From positions 62,001-126,000 of the forward strand of contig QUKC01000010.1 of the NCBI GenBank assembly GCA_003481005.1: 64,000 nucleotides of DNA, read 5' to 3'. The DNA is from Firmicutes bacterium TM09-10 (GTDB taxonomy: Bacteria > Bacillota > Clostridia > Lachnospirales > Lachnospiraceae). Under the pieces are notes generated by a model. The model did not search any database and was not told the DNA's origin. It was given only the letters and a program-made list of their open reading frames with translations. Numbering within the stretch: position 1 is the first letter of the stretch; each line of letters begins with the position of its first letter. Positions 16,845 to 26,166 of the stretch are shown piece after piece. A program made the translations under genes and the position numbers.

Positions 16845-19800
16845 TTATGCGTTTACTTTTTCTACACCAATGGTAACGGTTTCTCCGTTAACGTTCCACT
16901 CCTTGCTGACTGCAAGCGCCTCTTCACCGACGAACGCATCCGCCAGAACCTTGCCGGCGATCATTGCTTCATTCCGTGCAACAATGCCTTCTACCTTCTC
17001 ATTGCCGCAGACAGAAACCTTAATGTGATCCATCACTTCAAAGCCTGCATCCTTACGCATAGTCTGGATCTTGCTGATGACTTCGTATACAAAGCCCTCT
17101 TCCAGCAGCTCCTCAGACAGGTTGGTGTCCAGAACAACTGTCATGTAGTTGTCTGCCTCAGATACATAACCGGGCTTCTGAGCCATATCGATCAGCAGGT
17201 CCTCTTTGGTCAGCTCCACTTCTGTGCCGTTCACATCAAATTTCAGTGCTCCAACGCTTTCCAGCTCATCCATTGCAGCATTTCCATCCAGCTCATCCAA
17301 ATGCTGTTTGATGCCGCCAAGCTGTTTGCCGTATTTGGGTCCAACTGTACGCAGCTGAGGCTTGAAGGTGTATGCAGTAAAGTCACGCACGTCATCTGTG
17401 AAGACTACCTTCTTGACATTTAATTCGTCTTCGATGATTTCCTGATAGAAATCAGACAGCTGCTTGTCGGCTTTGACAAACATCGTGCCAATAGGCTGAC
17501 GGTTCTTGATGTTTGCCGTGTTACGGCACGCACGTCCCATAACGACGATTTCCAGAACCTCTTTCATATCCTCTTCCAGCTTCTCATCCATCAGAGCGGT
17601 GTCTGCTGTCGGGAAGTCACACAGATGAACGCTTTCCGGAGCGCTTGCATCTACGCTGCAGACAAGGTTTCTGTAAATATCCTCTGTCATAAACGGGATC
17701 ATCGGGGCTGCAGCCTTGGCAGTTGTCACAAGAGCTGTATACAGTGTCATGTAAGCGTTGATCTTATCCTGCTCCATGCCCTTTGCCCAGAAACGTTCCC
17801 GGCTTCTTCTTACATACCAGTTACTTAAATCATCCACAAAATCCTGCAGTGCTCTTGCAGCTTCCGGGATACGGTACTGATCCAGGTTTTCGTCCACAGC
17901 CTTTACCATGGTGTTGAGTCTGGACAAAATCCATTTATCCATAACGGAAAGCTTATCATATTCCAGTGTGTGCTCTGCCGCATTGAAATTATCGATATTT
18001 GCATACAGTACAAAGAACGCATAGGAGTTCCACAGCGTGCTCATGAACTTACGCTGACCTTCCATAACTGCCTTGCCGCTGTAGCGCTTCGGAATCCAGG
18101 GAGCGGATACCGTATAGAAATACCAGCGGTTTGCATCTGCGCCGTATTTTTCCAGGGCTTCGAAGGGATCCACCGCATTGCCCTTGGACTTACTCATCTT
18201 CTGACCATTTTCATCGAGAACGTGACCCATAACGATAACGTTTTCAAAAGGAGAGCGGTTAAACAGCAGCGTAGATTCCGCCATCAGAGAGTAAAACCAG
18301 CCTCTTGTCTGGTCAACAGCCTCGGAAATGAACTGTGCCGGGAACTGTCTCTTAAATACGTCCTGATTTTCAAAGGGATAATGATGCTGTGCAAAGGGCA
18401 TTGCGCCGGAGTCAAACCAGCAGTCGATTACTTCGGGAACACGGTGCATGGTGCCGCCGCACTCCGGGCACTTCATTGTGATCTCGTCGATATAAGGACG
18501 ATGCAGCTCTACAGTCAGCGCCTTTTCGTTGCCGGATTTTTCAAACAGCTCCTGACGGCTGCCGATGGATTCCATATGTCCGCAGGAGCACTCCCATACG
18601 TTCAGAGGAGTTCCCCAGTAACGGTTTCTGGAAATACCCCAGTCCTGTACGTTTTCCAGCCAGTCGCCGAAACGTCCTTTACCGATGGATTCCGGAATCC
18701 AGTTTACAGTATTGTTATTTGCAATCAGTTCATCGCGGACTGCCGTCATGCGGATGAACCAGGATTCTCTTGCGTAGTAGATCAGGGGCGTGTCGCATCT
18801 CCAGCAGTGAGGATAGCTGTGCTCAAACTTCGGAGCCGCAAACAGCAGGTGCACATCCTCCAGAGCCTGCAGGACAAGGGGATCTGCTTTCTTTACAAAT
18901 ACACCCGGCCAGGGAGTTTCTTTGGTCATATCGCCTTTACCGTCTACCAGCTGTACGAACGGAAGATCATATTTTCTGCCTACGTTTGCATCGTCTTCAC
19001 CGAATGCAGGTGCGATATGAACCACGCCGGTACCATCTGTCAGGGTAACGTACGTATCGCAGGTTACATAGTAGGCTTTCTTATTCTGTTTTTTACAGAT
19101 ATCCACTGCACAGTCAAACAGCGGCTCATACGCCTTGTATTCCAGATCTTTACCTGTGTAGGTTTCCAGCACTTCATAGGCGGGAGCTTCCGGATTTTCC
19201 GCATTCAGCTTGCCAAGAACAGTATCCAGCAGAGCTTCTGCCATATAATAGGTATAGCCGTCAGCAGCTTTTACCTTGCAGTATGCCTCGTTCGGATTTA
19301 CGCAAAGTGCAACGTTGGAGGGCAGGGTCCACGGCGTGGTTGTCCATGCCAGGAAATAAGCATCTTCGCCGACTACCTTGAAGCGAACGACTGCAGAACG
19401 TTCCTTGACATCCTTATAGCCCTGAGCAACCTCCTGTGCAGACAGCGGTGTTCCGCAGCGAGGACAGTAGGGAACGATCTTAAAGCCTTTGTATAACAGG
19501 TTTTTGTCCCAGATCTGCTTTAATGCCCACCACTCGGATTCGATATAGTTATCATCATAGGTGATGTAGGGATTGTCCATATCTGCCCAGAAACCAACGG
19601 TATCGGAAAATTTTTCCCACATGCCTTTGTACTTCCAGACGCTTTCCTTACATTTATCAATAAAAGGAACCAGTCCGTACTGTTCGATCTGATCCTTGCC
19701 GTCCAGACCCAGCAGCTTTTCCACTTCCAGCTCAACCGGAAGTCCGTGGGTATCCCAGCCTGCCTTACGGGGTACATAATAGCCCTTCATGGTGCGATAA

Positions 19801-20009
19801 CGGGGAATCATGTCCTTGATAACACGGGTTTCCAGATGTCCGATATGCGGCTTGCCGTTTGCAGTCGGAGGTCCGTCATAGAATGTATAGGTCGGACCCT
19901 GCTTGCGCTGTTCCATACTCTTTTTAAAAATATCATTGTCACGCCAGAACTGCTCAACGTTCTTTTCGCGTTCCATGAAATTCAAGTTTGTGTCAACTTT
20001 GTTGTACAT
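16845..20009 (-). CDS. ileS: Isoleucyl-tRNA synthetase, long (eukaryote-like, IleS2) type
   Basis: 1054 residues from MYNKVDTNLNF, preceded by AAAGGAACAAAGCC. The class I signature is HIGHLE near residue 56 and KMSKS in GQKMSKSKGNA. An editing (CP1) domain lies between them with the GTGVVHIAPAFGEDD motif, and an anticodon-binding C-terminal region follows. The length, and lack of the C-terminal zinc finger of the E. coli-type enzyme, indicate the type associated with lower sensitivity to mupirocin; that phenotype is inference. It charges tRNA-Ile and is controlled by the T-box leader just upstream. Confidence 0.96.
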   Translation of the reverse strand: MYNKVDTNLNFMEREKNVEQFWRDNDIFKKSMEQRKQGPTYTFYDGPPTANGKPHIGHLETRVIKDMIPRYRTMKGYYVPRKAGWDTHGLPVELEVEKLLGLDGKDQIEQYGLVPFIDKCKESVWKYKGMWEKFSDTVGFWADMDNPYITYDDNYIESEWWALKQIWDKNLLYKGFKIVPYCPRCGTPLSAQEVAQGYKDVKERSAVVRFKVVGEDAYFLAWTTTPWTLPSNVALCVNPNEAYCKVKAADGYTYYMAEALLDTVLGKLNAENPEAPAYEVLETYTGKDLEYKAYEPLFDCAVDICKKQNKKAYYVTCDTYVTLTDGTGVVHIAPAFGEDDANVGRKYDLPFVQLVDGKGDMTKETPWPGVFVKKADPLVLQALEDVHLLFAAPKFEHSYPHCWRCDTPLIYYARESWFIRMTAVRDELIANNNTVNWIPESIGKGRFGDWLENVQDWGISRNRYWGTPLNVWECSCGHMESIGSRQELFEKSGNEKALTVELHRPYIDEITMKCPECGGTMHRVPEVIDCWFDSGAMPFAQHHYPFENQDVFKRQFPAQFISEAVDQTRGWFYSLMAESTLLFNRSPFENVIVMGHVLDENGQKMSKSKGNAVDPFEALEKYGADANRWYFYTVSAPWIPKRYSGKAVMEGQRKFMSTLWNSYAFFVLYANIDNFNAAEHTLEYDKLSVMDKWILSRLNTMVKAVDENLDQYRIPEAARALQDFVDDLSNWYVRRSRERFWAKGMEQDKINAYMTLYTALVTTAKAAAPMIPFMTEDIYRNLVCSVDASAPESVHLCDFPTADTALMDEKLEEDMKEVLEIVVMGRACRNTANIKNRQPIGTMFVKADKQLSDFYQEIIEDELNVKKVVFTDDVRDFTAYTFKPQLRTVGPKYGKQLGGIKQHLDELDGNAAMDELESVGALKFDVNGTEVELTKEDLLIDMAQKPGYVSEADNYMTVVLDTNLSEELLEEGFVYEVISKIQTMRKDAGFEVMDHIKVSVCGNEKVEGIVARNEAMIAGKVLADAFVGEEALAVSKEWNVNGETVTIGVEKVNA

Positions 20010-20099
20010 GGCTTTGTTCCTTTCCTTTGAATAAACTGATGCCCTCGGGTCGCGCATGCGACATGATTCCATCCCGCCGCAGTGCGATCCGAGCTTTTT

Positions 20100-20470
20100 T
20101 ATCGTCTGAAAGACGATAAAAAAGCCCCGTCCCTGTAAAGGGACGAGGCACTTGTTCGTGACTTCGTTTCACCACCCGTTACAACATACGCCCGCTGCAA
20201 ATCAACTCAGCCGGGAAATATGCGCTCCGATAACGCCGGAAACTGACGTTGCTGCCTACCAGATACCCTGATCCTTTGTTTCCTGCAAAAGCTTCCGCTC
20301 TTTGGAAACCGGATCTGCCCCGGATACCGTTTGACCGCACAACTCGGAAGGGATTTTCAACCAACTCTACTCGCACCGGTCTTGCACCTGCACCGGCTCG
20401 CTGCAGCTTTCAACGATGGCTTACTGTCTTCGTCACAGTCTTTCTTTTTTATAACCTGTTTCTATGAGGC
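20100..20470 (-). promoter_or_regulatory. T-box leader (isoleucine)
   Basis: On the minus strand the leader has the T-box core GGGTGG (20172-20177) followed by a terminator GTCCCTTTACAGGGAC with a T-run (about 20106-20148). The Stem I landmark GAAAGCTGCAGCGAG and AGTA lie upstream. A GAAAATCCC segment offers an ATC specifier codon at 20352-20354, matching Ile. Uncharged tRNA-Ile should favour read-through into ileS. Confidence 0.9.
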
Positions 20471-20499
20471 TGGAATGCGTATGCATTCCGATGCCATAG

Positions 20500-20529
20500 A
20501 TTATAAAACCCGAATTGCGGCATTGTCAA
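20500..20529 (-). promoter_or_regulatory. Promoter of the T-box/ileS unit
   Basis: TTGACA (20524-20529), an 18-bp spacer and a perfect TATAAT (20500-20505), about 35 nt upstream of the leader's first conserved structure. Confidence 0.85.
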
Positions 20530-20702
20530 GCGGAATGGGAAGATTTTCCTGGAGCGAACGGCACATTTAAAGCGATTCTCTGATTTTATCTTTTTTTAAT
20601 CAGATTTTCACACAATCGACACAGTTTTGGACTACATTAGTATTTATCAATAGGAACGAACCTTCGCAAAAACGAACCGCTCGCTCAGAAAAGAGGACTA
20701 CT

Positions 20703-21050
20703 ATGAGTGATCAGGGTAAAATTGAAAAAATCCACAAACTTGATACGAAGCATAAAACAGCTTCTATTATTAAACTGATGGAGGGTAAGCATTCCGATAC
20801 CGAAGTGATCTGCGCAGCACTGGAAGCACTCGGTGACATTGCCGACGAGGATTCCCTCAATGAGATTACACATTATCTGGAACATGAAGATCCTGCGATC
20901 CGTACCAAGGCATGTTGTGTTGCTGCGAAATTGAATACGGATTATTTAAATACGCGTGTCCGCTATCAGATGTCCCAGGAAAAAGATCCTGAGGTCAAAA
21001 AAGCGATTCAGGAAGCCCTGGATCATGCAGGACACATTGTTGAGCCTTAA
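20703..21050 (+). CDS. Small HEAT-repeat protein
   Basis: 115 residues, RBS AAAGAGG. All-helical. Repeats such as VICAALEALGDIADEDSLNEI and PAIRTKACCVAAKL, in parts, and PEVKKAIQEALDHAG look like two to three HEAT units. Such proteins are protein-binding scaffolds; the partner is unknown. It is a single gene between the ileS leader and a structured repeat. Confidence 0.85.
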   Translation: MSDQGKIEKIHKLDTKHKTASIIKLMEGKHSDTEVICAALEALGDIADEDSLNEITHYLEHEDPAIRTKACCVAAKLNTDYLNTRVRYQMSQEKDPEVKKAIQEALDHAGHIVEP

Positions 21051-21323
21051 CATTGGGCTTTTGAGACAGACATTCTCTTATATTCGGTGCAGATTGAACT
21101 ATTTCAACCTCACACTACTTTCTCCTTTTAGGGCGTCGGAAAACCGGCGCCCTCTCCTTTTTTCCGGGAACGTGAGATGTCAGGTGGATTTCCGGAACCA
21201 ACCTCACGGTGCAGCACCGGGCAGCAAGCCAGGTTCTTCGCGAAAAGCATTCTCTGCAGGCATTCGACAGCTTCAGGAATACCGCATTTCGAACAATTTA
21301 CATTTTCCCCATTCCGATATACA

Positions 21324-21522
21324 ATGATGCCAGGGTCAAAAAGTCTAAGCCCACATGAGCTTGCTCATAGGTGGGTGAAAGACCTTTTGACCCGCCCCCG
21401 ATAGTCGCATATCGTGGGATGATAATCCCACGATATGCGACTATCGGGCAGGATTGTGGGAGTGCGCAGCACGGAACAATCCGCAGGCATCAAGGTCGGG
21501 GGCTTTTGACCCCGACATCATA
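21324..21522. repeat. Composite structured intergenic element with inverted ends
   Basis: The ends ATGATGCCAGGGTCAAAA (21325-21342) and, inverted, ATGATGTCGGGGTCAAAA (about 21504-21521) match in 16 of 18 positions. Inside are four hairpins: 21333-21392, a perfect 24-bp stem with a 4-nt loop (arms 21397-21420 and 21425-21448), 21451-21483 and 21496-21516. A related left end occurs at 45941. No protein is encoded. Confidence 0.8.
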
Positions 21523-21567
21523 CAATACTGTTCAGATAAACCACTACCACCCGAAAGGAGGTTCTTC

Positions 21568-22869
21568 ATGGAACCCATCTCCTCCCTGCAGGCCGAAGAA
21601 GCCCGCCTGCGCTCCAAGCTTGCAAACAATCCTTTTTTCTCCAGTGCAAGCAACCTCTTCCAGTTTCTTCGCTGGATGCTTATTTCAACCCTGACCGGAC
21701 TCGTTGTCGGATCTGTCAGCACTATATTTAATTTTGGGCTGAAATTCGCAGTCGATTTCAGACATGCCCATCTCTGGGTTGTGCTCTTTTTACCTGTTGC
21801 CGGACTTGCCATCGTATTTCTGTATCGTTTTTTTCACTATGAAAATAATGCAGGCACAGACACTGTTATCAACAGCATCCATAAAGAAGCTCATATTCCG
21901 CTTCGCATGAGCTTTCTGATTTTTGTTTCCACCATCCTGACCGTTTTGTGCGGCGGCTCCGTCGGCCGTGAGGGCGCTGCCATGCAGATTGGCGGCAGCA
22001 TCGGGGAACAAATCGGGGAAAAGCTTCGTTTTAATGAAAAGGATAAAAAAATCATGCTCATGAGCGGTATTTCCGCTGCTTTCTCCGCCCTGTTCGGAAC
22101 CCCGATGGCGGCTGCTTTTCTCGCAATGGAAATCGCCAGCATCGGTATCATGTACTATGCGGCGCTCGTTCCCTGCATCTGGGCTTCTCTGACTGCCTAT
22201 ATGCTTGCCAAAGCATTTCACGCTCCCTTTGAAAATCTTGCGATTTCATCGGATGTCACGTTAAACCTCGGTGGTTCCGCCCGCGTGATTTTGCTTGCCG
22301 TCCTGTGCGCCTTTGTCAGCATCCTGTTCTGCAAAACCATGCACGGCATCAAGGCTCTTTATGCCAGATTTTTTCCGAACCCGTTTATTCGCGCATTTGC
22401 AGGCGGTGTCATTATTATCCTGCTTTCACTTCTTTTGCGCACCGACGACTACCTCGGTCCCGGCATGAATATCATCGAACGCGCCTTACACGGAGAAACT
22501 GCGGCATTTGCCTTTCTTTTGAAAATTCTTTTCACCGCACTCACCATCGGCGCAGGCTTTAAAGGCGGCGAAATCGTGCCCTCGTTCTTTACCGGCGCAA
22601 CATTCGGCTGTCTGTTTGCCATCCTGACAGGTGCAAGTGCTCCGCTATGTGCCGCCATCGGCATGGTTTCTGTGTTCTGCGGCGTGACAAACTGCCCCAT
22701 CACCGCGCTGTTGATCAGCTTCGAGCTGTTCGGCTTCGACCACGCTTATTACTACCTGATCGCAATTGCCGTCAGCTACATGCTTTCCGGATATTACAGC
22801 CTGTACCACGCACAGACCATCGTGTATTCAAAATTCGAAAATAGTTATGTAAATCGGCGTGGAGAGTAA
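21568..22869 (+). CDS. ClC family chloride channel / H+-coupled anion antiporter
   Basis: 433 residues from MEPISSLQAEEARL, which follows AAAGGAGG; a longer frame runs back through the repeat element and is not credible. ClC landmarks are GGSVGREGAAMQIGGS (gating Glu in GREG), GTPMAAAFLAMEIA and GGEIVPSFFTGATFG. It lacks the C-terminal CBS pair. It moves chloride, or nitrate-like anions, across the membrane. I looked for a fluoride riboswitch upstream and found none, and the motif set is not that of fluoride-specific ClC proteins. Confidence 0.93.
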   Translation: MEPISSLQAEEARLRSKLANNPFFSSASNLFQFLRWMLISTLTGLVVGSVSTIFNFGLKFAVDFRHAHLWVVLFLPVAGLAIVFLYRFFHYENNAGTDTVINSIHKEAHIPLRMSFLIFVSTILTVLCGGSVGREGAAMQIGGSIGEQIGEKLRFNEKDKKIMLMSGISAAFSALFGTPMAAAFLAMEIASIGIMYYAALVPCIWASLTAYMLAKAFHAPFENLAISSDVTLNLGGSARVILLAVLCAFVSILFCKTMHGIKALYARFFPNPFIRAFAGGVIIILLSLLLRTDDYLGPGMNIIERALHGETAAFAFLLKILFTALTIGAGFKGGEIVPSFFTGATFGCLFAILTGASAPLCAAIGMVSVFCGVTNCPITALLISFELFGFDHAYYYLIAIAVSYMLSGYYSLYHAQTIVYSKFENSYVNRRGE

Positions 22870-22993
22870 AAAATGCAAATACTCCGTAAAGTGGATCTGT
22901 GTTTTGTGTTTCACCTTTGTATTATTTTCACAAAATATTGATTCTTCGTTGCTTTCCCTCCGATCATCCTCTACAATAAAATCAGGATTTCAT

Positions 22994-23034
22994 ACAATAG
23001 AATGCACGCTCTGCGAGTGTTCTATCGCCATGAA
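22994..23034. repeat. Hairpin repeat, CAATAGAATGC family (diverged copy)
   Basis: ACAATAGAATGCACGCTCTG followed by CGAGTGTTCTATCGCCATGAAT. Full copies lie at 24329 and 61205. This copy has lost some pairing in the right arm. It sits 24 nt before the UMF1 transporter gene. Confidence 0.75.
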
Positions 23035-23057
23035 TAAAATACAAAGGAGTATTTCAT

Positions 23058-24320
23058 ATGAAAGAGACAAAAGATTCCTCCCAACGGCTCACCAAAGCGG
23101 AAAAGAGCTGGATTCTCTACGACGTGGCTAATTCCGCTTTTATTATGATCGTTACCGCGACAATCCCCATCTATTTCCGCAGTCTGGCAGAGGGCTCCGG
23201 CATGAGCGGCACCTCCGCCACCTCCCTCTGGGGCAGCGCAACCAGCATTTCCATCCTGATCCTCGCCCTGCTTTCCCCCGTTCTCGGTGCAATTGCAGAC
23301 TACGAAAATATGAAGAAGAAAATTTTCACGATCTTTTTCGTTATCGCCATCGCCGGAGGATTCCTTTTCACATTCGCACCCGGGTGGCTGTCCTTTTTGA
23401 TTTTCTTTATCATATCCAGGATCGGCTACGCCGCCTGCAACATTTTTTATGACGCTATGCTCATTGATGTTACGACAGATGAGCGGATGGATCGGGTTTC
23501 TACCTGCGGCTATGCATTCGGCTATATCGGCAGCTGCATTCCCTTCGTTGCAGGACTGCTCCTGATCTTAAACTGCGATGCCATCGGTCTTCCTATGGTT
23601 ACGGCAACACGGATTTCCTTCGTCATCACGATGGTATGGTGGATCGTTATGTCGATTCCGCTGTACAAAAATGTGCACCAGCAATATTCCCTGCCTCATG
23701 AGCCCCATGTTTTTGCTGCTACCTTTAAACGCCTCGGTGCAACCTTTCAAAAGCTGGCAAAAGACAAGCGGATGCTGTTCTTTATCATAGGATATTTCTG
23801 CTATATCGACGGTGTTTACACAATTATTTCCATGGCAACCACCTATGGCGGAGAAGTCGGCATCGATTCCAATGCTATGGTGCTCGCCCTGCTTTTAACC
23901 CAGTTTGTTGCCTTCCCCTGCTCCATCTTGAGCGGAACACTTGCCAAGAAGTTCGGCTCCATGCGTATGATCAAGATTTTCATCGTCATGTACATGGCAA
24001 TCTGCCTGTTCGGCTACGGACTTGACACCGAGCTGGAATTCTGGATCCTGGCGGTTTCTGTCGGTATCTGTCAGGGCGGCATCCAGGCACTGTCCCGTTC
24101 CTACTACGGAAAAATCATCCCGAAGGACGAATCCAGCGAATACTTCGGCTTCTTTGACGTATTCGGCAAGTTTGCGGACTTCTTCGGCCCGCTGATCATT
24201 TCCTTCTGTGCATACTTTTTCCACAACTCCAAATACGGTGTGCTGTCTCTGATCCTCCTCTTTGCGGTCGGACTGATCCTGATCACACTTTCTGAAAAAC
24301 AACCGACTGCAGCTGAGTAA
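23058..24320 (+). CDS. MFS transporter of the UMF1 (Atg22-like) family
   Basis: 420 residues, RBS AAAGGAG. The N-terminus WILYDVANSAF is the UMF1 hallmark. Twelve membrane segments are expected, with an MFS loop (DYENMKKKIF) between segments 2 and 3, and RSYYGKIIPKDESSEYFGFF, in parts, in the second half. Related proteins export amino acids or unknown solutes; the substrate is not predictable here. It is flanked by two copies of the CAATAGAATGC hairpin repeat. Confidence 0.9.
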   Translation: MKETKDSSQRLTKAEKSWILYDVANSAFIMIVTATIPIYFRSLAEGSGMSGTSATSLWGSATSISILILALLSPVLGAIADYENMKKKIFTIFFVIAIAGGFLFTFAPGWLSFLIFFIISRIGYAACNIFYDAMLIDVTTDERMDRVSTCGYAFGYIGSCIPFVAGLLLILNCDAIGLPMVTATRISFVITMVWWIVMSIPLYKNVHQQYSLPHEPHVFAATFKRLGATFQKLAKDKRMLFFIIGYFCYIDGVYTIISMATTYGGEVGIDSNAMVLALLLTQFVAFPCSILSGTLAKKFGSMRMIKIFIVMYMAICLFGYGLDTELEFWILAVSVGICQGGIQALSRSYYGKIIPKDESSEYFGFFDVFGKFADFFGPLIISFCAYFFHNSKYGVLSLILLFAVGLILITLSEKQPTAAE

Positions 24321-24328
24321 AGCAACAA

Positions 24329-24372
24329 AACAATAGAATGCACGCTCTGCGAGCATTCTATTGTCATGAATC
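24329..24372. repeat. Hairpin repeat, CAATAGAATGC family
   Basis: CAATAGAATGC-acgctctgcga-GCATTCTATTG is a perfect 11-bp hairpin followed by TCATGAATCAA. It is nearly identical to the copy at 61205-61250. Confidence 0.85.
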
Positions 24373-24375
24373 AAC

Positions 24376-24420
24376 AGCCACCGGAACGATCCCAAAAGAC
24401 GTTCCGATGGCTGTAAATTT
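24376..24420 (+). terminator. Terminator after the UMF1 gene
   Basis: AGCCACCGGAACG pairs with CGTTCCGATGGCT (one mismatch), followed shortly by ATTTTTC. From 24421 to 24588 I see no gene and no recognised motif. Confidence 0.7.
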
Positions 24421-24588
24421 TTCTCTATCCGTTGCCCTCAAACTGAGAGTATGTTAAAATAATTCAGATCATTCACAATCACAAAACCGGGGCGGTCTGC
24501 TGTTTTGCCCGTTCCGCAGTAAACCTGAGGGCAGCCGGAAAAGAGACACAACACTTTTTTCACACCAGCTGCTCCAAAATGGAGAAAC

Positions 24589-24680
24589 GATTGAAAAATA
24601 ACATTTTTCAATCGCGAGATTTGTGTCTGCGCGCACTTGACACAAACTCGACATACGCAAAAAGCGTGCGCAGAAATGAG
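24589..24680. repeat. 92-bp dispersed structured repeat, copy A
   Basis: It is 87 of 92 identical to the inverted copy at 44709-44800. It contains a perfect hairpin (GATTGAAAAAT/ATTTTTCAATC) and nested pairs TTTGTGTC/GACACAAA and TGCGCACGC-type arms. It ends 8 nt before the nicotinate phosphoribosyltransferase ATG and so forms its 5' untranslated region. Confidence 0.85.
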
Positions 24681-24688
24681 AGAAAAAC

Positions 24689-26146
24689 ATGGGAAAACAG
24701 AATCTTACCCTCATGACCGACCTATATGAGCTGACCATGATGCAGGGATATTTTCGCAACAAGGATCGTAACGAAACCGTTATCTTTGACGCATTTTACC
24801 GCAATAATCCGATGGATTCCGGTTATTCCATCTGTGCAGGCCTAGAGCAGGTAATCGATTATATCAACAATCTACATTTTGAAGACGACGATATCGCTTA
24901 TCTGCGCAGCCTTGGCATCTTCGGGGAAGATTTCCTGGACTATCTGCGTGACTTCCATTTTTCCGGTGATATTTACGCGATCCCGGAAGGCAGCATCATG
25001 TTTCCCAGAGAACCTATGATTAAGGTTATCGCGCCGATCATGGAAGCACAGCTTGTCGAAACCGCCATTTTAAATATCATCAATCATCAGAGCCTGATCG
25101 CGACAAAGACTTCCCGGGTCTGCTTCGCAGCCCGTGGAGACGGAATTATGGAATTCGGTCTGCGCCGCGCACAGGGTCCGGATGCCGGAACCCTCGGCGC
25201 GAGGGCTGCCATGATCGGCGGCTGTGTCGGCACGAGCAATGTTCTCGCAGGACAGCTTTTTGACGTTCCTGTCAAAGGCACACACGCCCACAGCTGGATT
25301 ATGAGCTTTCCGGATGAGTACACTGCATTTAAAACCTATGCAGATATGTATCCTTCCGCCTGCATCCTGTTAGTCGATACCTACGACACCTTAAAATCCG
25401 GCGTTCCGAATGCGATCCGCGTGTTCACCGAGATGCGTGAGGCAGGTATTCCCCTCACCTTTTATGGCATCCGCTTAGACAGCGGCGACCTCGCCTATCT
25501 GTCCAAAAAAGCCCGGAAGATGCTCGATGAAGCCGGCTTTCCGGACGCTGTGATTTCTGCTTCCAACGATCTTGACGAATACCTGATCGACAGTTTGAAG
25601 GTACAGGGCTGTAAAATTACGTCCTGGGGCGTCGGCACTCATCTGATCACCAGCAAAGACTGGCCGTCCTTCGGCGGCGTTTATAAACTCGCTGCGATCC
25701 AGGATGCACAGAGCGGCGAATTTATCCCCAAGATCAAGCTTTCTGAAAATTCCGAAAAAATCACAAACCCGGGCAATAAGAAAATATACCGGATTTATGA
25801 AAAAGATACCGGAAAGATCAAAGCCGACCTGATCTGCCTTGTCGATGAAACCTACGATGAAAACGAACCCCTTGTCCTCTTTGACCCCAATGAACCCTGG
25901 AAAAAGACGAAGCTGTTGCCCGGTACTTATGAACTGCGTGAGCTGATGGTTCATGTCTTCGACCACGGTAACTGTATTTACCATTCTCCGAAGGTCATGG
26001 ACATCCGCGATTACTGCCAGAAAGAACTGGAAACTCTCTGGGAAGAAACCCGCCGTCTGGTCAATCCCCACGGCGTTTATGTCGATCTTTCCCAGAAATT
26101 ATATGATATGAAGATCAGCCTGCTCAACCAGATGAGTCAGGTATAA
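24689..26146 (+). CDS. pncB: Nicotinate phosphoribosyltransferase
   Basis: 485 residues. The N-terminus LTLMTDLYELTMMQGYF is the standard start of this family, with GLEQVIDYI, EFGLRRAQGPDA (substrate-binding region), GTHAHSWIMSF (catalytic His region) and RLDSGDLAYLSKKARKML, in parts, downstream. It converts nicotinate, PRPP and ATP to nicotinate mononucleotide in NAD salvage. The RBS is weak (GAGAGA) and lies partly in a structured repeat, which could lower or regulate translation. It is followed after 20 nt by degV. Confidence 0.95.
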   Translation: MGKQNLTLMTDLYELTMMQGYFRNKDRNETVIFDAFYRNNPMDSGYSICAGLEQVIDYINNLHFEDDDIAYLRSLGIFGEDFLDYLRDFHFSGDIYAIPEGSIMFPREPMIKVIAPIMEAQLVETAILNIINHQSLIATKTSRVCFAARGDGIMEFGLRRAQGPDAGTLGARAAMIGGCVGTSNVLAGQLFDVPVKGTHAHSWIMSFPDEYTAFKTYADMYPSACILLVDTYDTLKSGVPNAIRVFTEMREAGIPLTFYGIRLDSGDLAYLSKKARKMLDEAGFPDAVISASNDLDEYLIDSLKVQGCKITSWGVGTHLITSKDWPSFGGVYKLAAIQDAQSGEFIPKIKLSENSEKITNPGNKKIYRIYEKDTGKIKADLICLVDETYDENEPLVLFDPNEPWKKTKLLPGTYELRELMVHVFDHGNCIYHSPKVMDIRDYCQKELETLWEETRRLVNPHGVYVDLSQKLYDMKISLLNQMSQV

Positions 26147-26166
26147 AAAAACCGATGGAGGAACCT

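Noticed and set aside
17970..19496. 508-codon open frame on the plus strand
   Set aside because: It lies opposite ileS, whose motifs are unmistakable. It has no ribosome site and no family resemblance, so it is a shadow of the codon pattern.
21324..21567. Fluoride riboswitch before the ClC gene
   Set aside because: The conserved fluoride-aptamer segments are not present, and the ClC protein has standard chloride-type motifs. The structure there belongs to the repeat element.
24421..24588. Niacin-responsive leader before pncB
   Set aside because: TTTGTGTC/GACACAAA pairs occur close by but belong to the dispersed repeat, which also lies far from any NAD gene at 44709. I saw no known NAD or niacin regulatory site.
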